From Bacteroidota bacterium (GTDB taxonomy: Bacteria > Bacteroidota > Bacteroidia > Chitinophagales > Chitinophagaceae): a stretch of DNA of 9,692 bases. The DNA lies in the NCBI GenBank assembly GCA_026391115.1, contig JAPLER010000020.1:1-9692 (forward strand), given 5' to 3'. The translations under genes were made by a program, and so were the position numbers. Below are positions 1 through 7,971 of the stretch, in pieces; the stretch's first letter is position 1; every line of letters begins with the position of its first letter. The notes beneath the pieces were generated by a model. It worked only from the letters and a program-made list of their open reading frames with translations, was not told the origin of the DNA and made no database searches.

Positions 1-138
1 GGAAGAACACAAAAAGAGTTAACAGTGAATATTGAAAAGCAAATAGTTGATATCAGAACTTTAGCTAGTGGAACTTACTTTTTAAAAGTGATTTACAATA
101 ATCAGAAAACTGAGGTAAGGAAGTTTGTGAAGGAGTAA
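1..138 (+). CDS. C-terminal end of a secreted protein with a type IX secretion (T9SS type A) sorting domain, partial
   Basis: The first 45 codons are open in frame 1 from the window edge to a TAA at 136-138. The translation contains DIRTLASGTYFLKVIYNN followed by a basic end, RKFVKE. This is the usual end of the Por/T9SS type A sorting domain: an Ig-like strand pair with the core 'L.sG.Y.lkv', then a short Lys/Arg tail. In Bacteroidota such tails direct proteins through the outer-membrane type IX machinery and are removed at the surface. The catalytic or binding part of the protein lies to the left of the window, so its substrate or role cannot be told. The gene converges on birA, with only 5 bp between the two stop codons, and no strong terminator hairpin is visible there. 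The family call is confident; the identity of the cargo is unknown. Confidence 0.82.
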   Translation, partial: GRTQKELTVNIEKQIVDIRTLASGTYFLKVIYNNQKTEVRKFVKE

Positions 139-143
139 AAAAA

Positions 144-902
144 TTACAGCACCCACTGCACTTCTCCAAAGCCAAAACTATCTTTTAGCCCATTACTTAC
201 CTGCAATTCGCCAAAGGCGTTTACATTGTTAATAATGCAAGTAAATTTTATATTGTCTTTTTTTAAAGTTACTTGTTGGTTTTTTTTATAGAGTGCTGCA
301 TTGTATTGTGCAAGTAATTCATCAAAACAATTATTTAAAAGTAGGTTATAATGTATTTCTACTTGCTGGCACAATTCAATAACAAGTTGGTTTATATTAT
401 ATGTTGTGCCAGTAATTTGTTGCAAAGAAATAGGGTTGGGCAAGTTGCTGTCAAATACAGATTGATTAACATTAATACCAATACCCACAACAGCCCATCT
501 AGTTTGTTGATATGGTGTGGTTTCTATTAAAATTCCACCTGCCTTATTGTCGTTAAAATAAATATCATTGCTCCATTTTATGGCAGTAGCATTTCCAGCA
601 TATTTTTTAAAAAAATGATAACTACCTAATGCTGCGATTGCCACCAAGGCAAACTGATTTTGCAGATGAACGGTAGAAATATCTAGTATTATGGAAAAAA
701 AAATATTTTCACCTGCATTGGCTTGCCATTTTTTACCCATTTGTCCTTTACCCTTGGTTTGGCATTGTGCAATAATTACAGTGCCATTTGTGGCTAAACC
801 TTGTTGTATTAGGTTGTGGGCATAATTGTTGGTACTTTCTACCTCTAAAAGTTGTATAAAAGGCAAGCCCAATTTTACTAAAGGTTTTGGTGTTGGCAAC
901 AA
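144..902 (-). CDS. birA: Biotin--[acetyl-CoA-carboxylase] ligase, catalytic domain only
   Basis: This 252-residue protein is a class I biotin protein ligase. It makes biotinyl-5'-AMP from biotin and ATP and transfers biotin to a lysine of carboxylase carrier subunits in the cytoplasm. The substrate-entry motif E22-S-T-N25 is present. The biotin/AMP loop reads KGKGQMGKKW (residues 50-59), where E. coli BirA has GRGRRGRKW. KWSND (109-113) is followed by a conserved K120-A-G-G-I-L, and VGIGINVN spans 139-146. A small C-terminal SH3-like domain occupies roughly 205-252. There is no N-terminal helix-turn-helix, so unlike E. coli BirA it should not repress biotin genes; this single-domain form is normal in many bacteria. 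The ATG at 902 gives the usual length for this form. It is divergent from rsfS across about 108 bp. The loop has Lys and Gln where E. coli has Arg116 and Arg118; similar Gln-containing loops are, as I recall, common in Bacteroidota. Confidence 0.93.
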   Translation of the reverse strand: MLPTPKPLVKLGLPFIQLLEVESTNNYAHNLIQQGLATNGTVIIAQCQTKGKGQMGKKWQANAGENIFFSIILDISTVHLQNQFALVAIAALGSYHFFKKYAGNATAIKWSNDIYFNDNKAGGILIETTPYQQTRWAVVGIGINVNQSVFDSNLPNPISLQQITGTTYNINQLVIELCQQVEIHYNLLLNNCFDELLAQYNAALYKKNQQVTLKKDNIKFTCIINNVNAFGELQVSNGLKDSFGFGEVQWVL

Positions 903-1010
903 AATACTATTTTTGGCGAAAATATACGAATCAAGTTTATTGTTTATAGTTTGTTGCTTTTAATTTAAAACCCAATAACTATACACTGTAAACTACAAAT
1001 AAAAAAGAAT

Positions 1011-1412
1011 TTGGAACAAATAAACTTACTGAACAATCGCAAGAAAACAGCTACAAAACTTGCCAAAAATTCAAAAATTTTTAAAGCTATTATAAAGGCT
1101 ATAGAAGATAAAAAAGGTGAAGATATTGTGTGCTTGGATTTAAGAAAAATACACGAAGCCGTTGCCGATTTTTTTATTGTGTGCACAGCAACTAGCAACC
1201 CACAATGCAAAGCCATTGCAGATAATATTGATGATGAAGTGTTACAAACTTGTGGCGAAAGACCCTACAAACAAGAAGGTTATCAATCTCAGCAATGGAT
1301 TTTAATTGACTATGTAAATATTGTAGTGCACGTAATGCAACCAAGTGCTAGAAATTTTTACAAATTAGAAGATATGTGGAGCGATGCAGAAATAAGCAAA
1401 GTAGAAGAATAG
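1011..1412 (+). CDS. rsfS: Ribosome silencing factor (RsfS/YbeB/Iojap family)
   Basis: The 133-residue product belongs to the RsfS family, which binds large-subunit protein uL14 and blocks subunit joining when nutrients are short. Family motifs visible are KKGEDIVCLDLRKI (34-47), VADFFIVCTATSNPQ (51-65), WILIDYVNIVVHVMQ (96-110) and FYKLEDMWSDAEI (117-129). The C-terminal WSDAEI-type ending is typical of Bacteroidota members. The likely start is TTG at 1011. No ATG or GTG occurs in this frame between the upstream TAA (966-968) and the conserved core, and the first internal Met is inside the domain. The start region is A-rich (aaaaaagaat) with no clear Shine-Dalgarno sequence. The gene ends in TAG, a stop read by release factor 1, whose gene in this window is damaged. 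It lies upstream of ftsH on the same strand, with a 127-bp gap holding an inverted repeat. The family call is strong; the exact start is less sure. Confidence 0.9.
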   Translation: MEQINLLNNRKKTATKLAKNSKIFKAIIKAIEDKKGEDIVCLDLRKIHEAVADFFIVCTATSNPQCKAIADNIDDEVLQTCGERPYKQEGYQSQQWILIDYVNIVVHVMQPSARNFYKLEDMWSDAEISKVEE

Positions 1413-1435
1413 TATAGTTTAATTTTCGCTAGTAG

Positions 1436-1514
1436 TTGGTCTTTAGTCTTTAGTAATGAAGAACAATTGATAAAATAAAATAATGTTGGTATTTAGCTAA
1501 AGACTAAAGTCCAA
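1436..1514. repeat. Long-armed inverted repeat in the rsfS-ftsH gap (possible dispersed intergenic element)
   Basis: The left arm is TTGGTCTTTAGTCTTTAG (1436-1453) and the right arm is CTAAAGACTAAAGTCCAA (1497-1514). They are reverse complements at 17 of 18 positions, separated by a 43-nt AT-rich spacer. Within the left arm GTCTTTA occurs twice in tandem (1439-1452). The transcript could fold into a long hairpin between the rsfS stop and the ftsH start, which might act as a processing site, attenuator or weak terminator. No U-run directly follows the right arm, so a classical Rho-independent terminator is not well supported. GTCTTTA-type repetitive spacers are, as I recall, scattered through some Bacteroidota genomes, so a dispersed repeat is an alternative. 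Other copies cannot be checked from this window. Confidence 0.6.
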
Positions 1515-1539
1515 TACCCCAAGACCTCAAAAAAAGAAA

Positions 1540-3633
<2,094 letters not shown>

Positions 3634-3646
3634 AACCATTCATTGA

Positions 3647-4282
3647 ATGTCAACAACATCAAGAGAAAATATTTTAAACAAAATAAAACAGGCACTTAAA
3701 CAACAAGTGCCTGTGCCTTTTAATCAAAGAAAAGAATCGTTTGTTTATAAAAATGCTAGTCAAGAATTAGAGATTGAATTTGCAGAGAACTTTACTAAAC
3801 TGCAAGGTAAATTTTCTTTTTGTGCAAACATACAAGAGTTGGTTGAACAACTAAGTGTATTGGTTGAAGCACAACAATGGAAAAAAGTGGTATGCAATGA
3901 AACCCAATTGCATCAACAACTTTCAAGCAATCAGTTCAATCAAATTAACAATCAAATTGCTTTAGTAGATTGTGATGTTGCCATTACAACTTGTGAAGCT
4001 TTGGTTGCACGAACAGGTAGCTTACTTTTAAGTAGTAATACAAGAAGTGGAAGAACGTTTAGTGTGTATGCTCCCATTCATATTTGTATTGCATTTACCA
4101 ATCAATTGGTTTATGATATTGGTGACGCTATTGAAATGATGAAGAAAAAATATGGCAATAATTTACCATCAGTAGTGTCATTAGCAACAGGTCCAAGCAG
4201 AACTGCTGATATAGAGAAAACTTTAGTTGTTGGAGTACACGGACCAAAAGAAGTGTATTGTTTTTTGGTGGATAAAGCATAA
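3647..4282 (+). CDS. LUD-domain protein of the LutC/YkgG family
   Basis: The 211-residue product has the LUD (formerly DUF162) fold of LutC/YkgG proteins. Visible family features are an N-terminal helix with SRENILNKIKQAL (5-17), CEALVARTGSLLLSS (116-130), TGPSRTADIEKTLVVGVHGP (181-200) and a hydrophobic end, KEVYCFLVD. In Bacillus, LutC works with iron-sulfur proteins LutA and LutB to oxidise L-lactate. No lutA or lutB lies beside this copy, and no iron-sulfur cysteine clusters are seen in it, so a role in lactate use is not supported by context. In Bacteroidota a stand-alone LUD gene often follows ftsH, as I recall, which suggests a different, undefined job in that neighbourhood. It starts 13 bp after ftsH and ends 18 bp before the epimerase gene, so co-transcription is likely. 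The family is certain; the function is not. Confidence 0.88.
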   Translation: MSTTSRENILNKIKQALKQQVPVPFNQRKESFVYKNASQELEIEFAENFTKLQGKFSFCANIQELVEQLSVLVEAQQWKKVVCNETQLHQQLSSNQFNQINNQIALVDCDVAITTCEALVARTGSLLLSSNTRSGRTFSVYAPIHICIAFTNQLVYDIGDAIEMMKKKYGNNLPSVVSLATGPSRTADIEKTLVVGVHGPKEVYCFLVDKA

Positions 4283-4300
4283 AAAACTACTTAACTAATA

Positions 4301-5236
4301 ATGCTTTTTACAATTTTAATAAATGATAAAGAACAATTTCCGTCTATCAAAATGGTTGATACTGTTTCATTATGCGAAGTAGAAGTTTTTTGTTTTGGAG
4401 GAATTCTAAATGAATTTTCGATTGAAAAAAACAACCAAAGAGTAAATGTAATTGATGCTTATTATAATGTTGCTGATGCAATTGAGCAACGAAATACTTG
4501 GTTTAAAAGTTGCAAACTCAGCCCTTTTGCTTGCAGATTAGAAAGTGGAAAATATAATTGGAATAATATCAATTATACCATTGAAAAATTTTACTTAGGC
4601 AACAATGCTATACATGGTTTGGTGTATGATGCAGTTTATGAAATTGTAAAAACAGAAGCTACCGAAACTGATGCTATGATTGAGTTGCAGTATACTTATA
4701 ATGCAACTGATAGCGGTTATCCTTTTAACTTTACAACTAATATTTTATACAAATTAGAAGCTAATAATAAACTAACAATCACTTCAACAATTCATCATAA
4801 CAATAACCAATCAATTCCATATTGCGAGGGTTGGCATCCATATTTTAAGCTAGATGAACCCATTGACAATTGTACTTTACAATTTAATGCAAATGAGTTA
4901 CTAGCGTTTGATGAAAATCTCATTCCTACAGGTAATGTATTAAGTGATGATAGATTTTTTAAGCCAAAAAAATTGAAAGATATTAAATTGGATAACTGTT
5001 ACAAGCTGAAAGAAAATGAAATGCCTATATGTGTTTTAGAAAGTAAAAATATTAAGCTTACAATTACTGCAGTTCAATCATATCCTTATTTGCAAGTATT
5101 TATACCAGACCACAGAAACAATATTGCAATAGAAAATTTAAGTGCTGCACCCAATGCTTTTAATAACAAAATGGGTCTAAGTATATTAGACCCAAATAAA
5201 AAATATGTGTTTGAAATGAGTTACAAGTTAGTATAA
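4301..5236 (+). CDS. Aldose 1-epimerase-like protein (galactose mutarotase superfamily)
   Basis: This 311-residue protein has the all-beta galactose-mutarotase fold, which interconverts alpha and beta anomers of aldoses or recognises hexose phosphates. Key residues seen are R79 in SPFACRLESGKY (74-85), matching the family 'GR.a.R' region; H105 in AIHGLVYD (103-110); the catalytic acid H179 in GWHPYFKL (177-184); and the catalytic base E278 in IAIENLSAAPNAFN (275-288). Both catalytic positions of the GalM mechanism are therefore present. Length is close to the usual 290-350 residues. No signal peptide is apparent, so it is expected in the cytoplasm. It follows the LUD gene by 18 bp and is probably the last gene of the ftsH transcript; a hairpin covers its stop codon. 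No other sugar genes are nearby, so the sugar is unknown. A glucose-6-phosphate 1-epimerase role is possible but not supported over galactose or glucose mutarotase. Confidence 0.87.
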   Translation: MLFTILINDKEQFPSIKMVDTVSLCEVEVFCFGGILNEFSIEKNNQRVNVIDAYYNVADAIEQRNTWFKSCKLSPFACRLESGKYNWNNINYTIEKFYLGNNAIHGLVYDAVYEIVKTEATETDAMIELQYTYNATDSGYPFNFTTNILYKLEANNKLTITSTIHHNNNQSIPYCEGWHPYFKLDEPIDNCTLQFNANELLAFDENLIPTGNVLSDDRFFKPKKLKDIKLDNCYKLKENEMPICVLESKNIKLTITAVQSYPYLQVFIPDHRNNIAIENLSAAPNAFNNKMGLSILDPNKKYVFEMSYKLV

Positions 5237-5270
5237 GCAAATTTTACAATGTTGCTATTAAATTATACTA
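5229..5270. terminator. Hairpin shared by two converging genes, candidate bidirectional terminator
   Basis: TAGTATAA (5229-5236) is the exact reverse complement of TTATACTA (5263-5270). Inside this, GCAA (5237-5240) can pair with TTGC (5252-5255) and extend the stem, with a one-sided bulge at 5256-5262. The TAA of the epimerase gene (5234-5236) and the TAG of prfA (5268-5270) both lie within the outer stem. The position between converging genes fits a bidirectional terminator. The stem is AT-rich and lacks a clean U-run, so strength is uncertain. Confidence 0.45.
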
Positions 5271-6316
5271 CTGTTGCTCCATCATTTTTTCTGCATTCTC
5301 TGCCATTTGCAATTGTTCAATAAAGTCATCAATATTACCAGCAACTACATTATCTAAATTATAGCTAGTATAATTAATTCGATGGTCGGTTACCCTGCCT
5401 TGTGGCCAGTTATAAGTTCTAATTTTAGCACTTCTATCTCCTGTACTTACTAAGGTTTTTCTGTGACGAGAAATTTCATCCTCGTGTTTACGTACTTGTT
5501 CTTCATACAATTTAGTACGCAACATACCCATAGCTTTTTCTCTATTTCCCAACTGAGAGCGTTCTGTTTGGCAAACTACCACTACACCTGTTGGTATATG
5601 TGTTAAAAACACTTTAGATTCTACTTTATTTACGTTTTGTCCACCAGCACCACCGCTTCTTGCAGTTTCCATTTTTACATCACTTTCTTTCAATTCAAAA
5701 TCTACTTCGTCTGCTTCTGGCATAACAGCAACAGTTGCAGCACTTGTATGTACGCGTCCTTGAGTTTCGGTATTAGGCACTCGCTGCACACGGTGGACGC
5801 CACTTTCAAATTTTAAAGTGCCATAAACATCTTCGCCACTAACTTCAACAATAACTTCTTTGTAACCACCAACCTTACAACAGCAGCCTTCCAGCCACGT
5901 TTACTGCAATATCTTAAATACATACCAAGTAAATCGCCTGCAAATAAACTAGCTTCGTCTCCACCAGTTCCTGCTCTAATTTCTAAAATAGCGTTTTTAT
6001 CGTCTTGTGGGTCTTTAGGTATTAAAAGTTGAGTTAGTTCTTTTTCTAGTTTGTCTTTTTTTTCTTCTAAAGCGGGCATTTCTTCTTTTGCCAATTCTTT
6101 CATATCCTCATCGCTGCCATTAATACTTTCTTTGGCAAATTCATAATCACCCAATACACGTTTATATTGTTCAAAAGGATTAACAATTTTTTCTAACGAC
6201 TTATATTCCTTACTTAACTTTCCAAATTCTTTTTGATTGGCAATAATTTCAGGATTGGTTAATGCTACACCAATTTGGTCAAATCTTGCTTTTATTGCTT
6301 CTAACTTATCTATCAT
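5268..6316 (-). pseudogene. prfA: Peptide chain release factor 1, interrupted by a small internal deletion and frameshift
   Basis: RF1 reads UAA and UAG stop codons and triggers release of the finished protein. The N-terminal part (from ATG 6316 down to about 5877, roughly 146 residues) has the coiled domain 1 and AILEIRAGTGGDEASLFAGDLLG in two conserved pieces (109-118 and 119-131). The frame then runs off into a stop at 5813-5815. The remainder is in another frame from about 5876 to 5268: KVGGYKEVIVEVSGEDVYG, the stop-reading tripeptide as VPNT (RF1 PxT type), GGQ in SGGAGGQNVN (codons 5645-5637) and the C-terminal domain. From W142 to the GG of VGGYK there are 20 nt where the family needs about 36, so about 16 nt (end of a Val codon plus a stretch usually ending in Glu-Gly) is missing. 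Rejoined, the protein would be about 348 residues against the usual 355-360. All else looks under normal constraint. An assembly error is as likely as a real mutation. Confidence 0.9.
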
Positions 6317-6335
6317 TTCTATTTCTTAAAGGTTG

Positions 6336-6343
6336 CAAAAGTA
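6336..6343 (-). promoter_or_regulatory. Candidate Bacteroidota -7 promoter element for prfA
   Basis: On the minus strand the sequence TACTTTTG matches the TAnnTTTG -7 consensus of the Bacteroidota primary sigma factor exactly. It ends 19 bp before the prfA ATG, giving a short leader. No TTTG or TTG -33 element is seen at the expected spacing (about 19-21 bp further upstream), so the call rests on one box in an AT-rich region. Confidence 0.35.
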
Positions 6344-6479
6344 ATGATTGCCGTTAAATGAGATTTTTTCTTTTATCTTAATGCTTTATTGTTTACAACA
6401 TAATCATTATCAATAATAACATTTGAATAAAATTATTTAATAAAAACAACCTGATTGATAGAAATTTAAAAACTATTAC

Positions 6480-6499
6480 TAACCTTTGTTTTAAGGTTA
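6480..6499. promoter_or_regulatory. Perfect interrupted palindrome upstream of the MerR-like gene, candidate autoregulatory operator
   Basis: TAACCTT (6480-6486) and AAGGTTA (6493-6499) are exact reverse complements around a 6-nt spacer, giving a 20-bp dyad. It ends 12 bp before the ATG at 6512. MerR-family dimers bind dyads of about this size and often control their own genes, so this is a natural operator candidate. The left half overlaps a near match to the -7 element (AACCTTTG, 6481-6488). An mRNA hairpin near the start codon is an alternative reading. Inference only; no binding data. Confidence 0.4.
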
Positions 6500-6511
6500 T
6501 AAATTTACACA

Positions 6512-7342
6512 ATGGCTATACAACAATTAGACTTGTTTGGAAACATTATCACTACACCACCACCAAAACAAAAAGAAGTGGTTGTAGAAAAGCCAGTTGC
6601 AGAAGTTAAGGTTGATAAAGCAGTTGTTGAAAACATAGAACAACCTATTACAGATACTGAGGTTGAAACAACGATTACTGAAACTGTTGAACAAACAACT
6701 AACCCAGAAAGCGAAATAACCATTGTAGAAATTATAGACCCGCCAACTATTACCACAGCAGAAATTGAAATACCTGTTATTGAAGTAAAAGTTGAGACAA
6801 TGCCGAAGCCTGCTGAAAAACTTAGACAAAAGCCCACCATTATTGAAATTGATGAGCCAGAAATTATTACTGTTTATCAGGATATTATTAAACGTAAACG
6901 TGGCAGACCCAGAAAAGAACAACCACTTATTCCAATAGTTAAAGTTAAACAAAAACGTGGCAGAAAATCATTTGCCGAAATAGCTACAAATGTTGATTTA
7001 ATTGATATACCAAATGACGAGGAGTTGAATAAGAAACAATACTATTCCATAAGTATTGTAGCCAAATGGTTTAATGTAAATAACTCACAAATACGTCTTT
7101 GGGAAAATCAGTTTGACATACTGCAACCCAAAAAAAATAAAAAAGGCGATAGATTGTTTAGACCTGAAGATATAAGAAACTTAAAAGTAATTTATCATCT
7201 GTTACGCCAAAGAAAGTTTAGTGTAGAAGGTGCTAAAGATTATTTGATAGCCAATCAACATAAAACACCAATCGATGTTCAAATGAGAGAGTCTCTACAA
7301 AACATCAAATCATTTTTACTTGAATTAAAAGCCAATTTATAA
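6512..7342 (+). CDS. MerR-type DNA-binding protein with AT-hook-like motifs and an N-terminal clamp-binding-like peptide
   Basis: The 276-residue protein is modular. Residues 5-9 are QLDLF, an exact match to the QL[SD]LF consensus of beta-sliding-clamp-binding peptides. Residues about 15-120 are a low-complexity, Val/Glu/Thr/Pro-rich acidic region, likely disordered. Two basic AT-hook-like motifs follow: KRKRGRPRK (127-135) with the classic GRP core, and KQKRGRK (146-152), where the Pro is missing. The C-terminal part (about 177-246) is a MerR-type winged helix-turn-helix: YYSISIVAKWFNVNNSQIR, then LWE, PKKNKKGDRLFRPEDI and a dimerisation-type helix. There is no C-terminal ligand-binding domain and no metal-binding cysteines, so no inducer can be predicted. 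Its stop codon overlaps the start of the thioredoxin-like gene by one base. It is divergent from prfA across 195 bp with a palindrome just upstream. DNA binding is well supported; targets and the clamp contact are inference. Confidence 0.85.
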   Translation: MAIQQLDLFGNIITTPPPKQKEVVVEKPVAEVKVDKAVVENIEQPITDTEVETTITETVEQTTNPESEITIVEIIDPPTITTAEIEIPVIEVKVETMPKPAEKLRQKPTIIEIDEPEIITVYQDIIKRKRGRPRKEQPLIPIVKVKQKRGRKSFAEIATNVDLIDIPNDEELNKKQYYSISIVAKWFNVNNSQIRLWENQFDILQPKKNKKGDRLFRPEDIRNLKVIYHLLRQRKFSVEGAKDYLIANQHKTPIDVQMRESLQNIKSFLLELKANL

Positions 7343-7860
7343 TGAGATATATTTTATTTATTTCAATTGTTTTATTAAGCTGCAAAGCACCTGCAAAATT
7401 ATCTTACACAACTATGTATAACGATAGAAACGAGAAGGTTTTACAAGGTACTATTAATAGAGAAGTTATTGAAAAAGACACTGCCTTTAATTGGTTTAGC
7501 ACAAATTACAATTATGCCCAACCTGCAAAAAGTGCAGTAACTGCATTTGCCAGCAATAAAAACAATTTTAAAATGATTGTTTTTGGAGGCACTTGGTGCG
7601 AGGATACTCAAAACTTATTGCCAATGTTTTATAAACTTGTAGCTGCAAGTAAATATCCTGAAAAAAGAATTACACTTGTGGGTGTTGATAGACAAAAACA
7701 AAGTGGTAATGAACTATCGGCAAAATATAATATTAAAAATGTGCCTTGCTTTATAGTTTTAAAAAATGATGGAACCGAAGTAGGTAGAGTTGTAGAATAT
7801 GGAAAAGGAAATGGAATTGATGTGGAGCTTGGAGAGATTGTGAGTAGCTTAAGCAAATAA
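7342..7860 (+). CDS. Thioredoxin-fold lipoprotein with a single-cysteine CxxT site
   Basis: This 172-residue protein starts with a lipoprotein signal, MRYILFISIVLLSC, with lipobox LLSC and lipidated C14. It should be anchored in the cell envelope facing the periplasm. The thioredoxin fold is marked by FKMIVFGGTWCEDTQNLLP (76-94), a beta strand ending in DRQ (about 110-118) and the cis-Pro loop KNVPCFIVLKNDG (133-144). The active site reads W-C86-E-D-T89, so the usual second cysteine is replaced by Thr. An extra cysteine, C136, follows the cis-Pro P135. A monothiol site suggests reductase, isomerase-like or binding activity rather than a dithiol oxidase; which one is unknown. The ATG overlaps the TAA of the upstream regulator gene (TAATG), implying translational coupling. 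The residues after C14 (KAP) do not match the acidic surface-export signal of Bacteroidota lipoproteins, so retention on the periplasmic side is more likely. Fold confident, function open. Confidence 0.85.
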   Translation: MRYILFISIVLLSCKAPAKLSYTTMYNDRNEKVLQGTINREVIEKDTAFNWFSTNYNYAQPAKSAVTAFASNKNNFKMIVFGGTWCEDTQNLLPMFYKLVAASKYPEKRITLVGVDRQKQSGNELSAKYNIKNVPCFIVLKNDGTEVGRVVEYGKGNGIDVELGEIVSSLSK

Positions 7861-7943
7861 CACACTATTTAATACATCAACATTCCTTTTAAACATTACA
7901 GCAACCATCAATAAAATAATATCTTACACAACAATTGTACTGT

Positions 7944-7951
7944 TATTTTTG
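7944..7951 (+). promoter_or_regulatory. Candidate Bacteroidota -7 promoter element for the efflux adaptor gene
   Basis: TATTTTTG fits TAnnTTTG exactly and ends 20 bp before the ATG at 7972, the same layout as at prfA. It would give the adaptor gene its own promoter after the 111-bp gap behind the lipoprotein gene. No TTG at the -33 position was found, and T-rich sequence makes chance matches likely. Confidence 0.35.
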
Positions 7952-7971
7952 TGTAATACAAATTGGTTTTT

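Noticed and set aside
135..147. GTAA-N5-TTAC at the tail-to-tail birA junction as a terminator
   Set aside because: Four base pairs of mostly A-T are too weak and too likely by chance to call.
903..1010. Bidirectional promoter between birA and rsfS
   Set aside because: A promoter must be near, but I found no exact TAnnTTTG with a -33 TTG on either strand at a sensible distance, so no position is claimed.
965..1216. 83-codon hydrophobic open frame opposite rsfS
   Set aside because: It is a shadow of the conserved rsfS reading frame, and its end overlaps the birA-rsfS intergenic region without any start signal.
5860..5890. Programmed -1 frameshifting as the explanation for the split prfA
   Set aside because: No slippery heptamer or following pseudoknot is evident, and even a perfect shift would leave out about five residues of a conserved segment. 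The known programmed frameshift is in the RF2 gene, not RF1.
6505..6840. 111-codon Ser/Val/Thr-rich open frame opposite the start of the MerR-like gene
   Set aside because: It is the complement of the repetitive Val/Glu/Thr linker, and the low-complexity sequence explains its lack of stops. No homology or start signal is apparent.
7963..7971. TTG at 7963 as the start of the efflux adaptor
   Set aside because: The ATG at 7972 begins a normal membrane-anchor sequence (MNKKILW) and sits at a good distance from the -7 element; the extra three residues add nothing.
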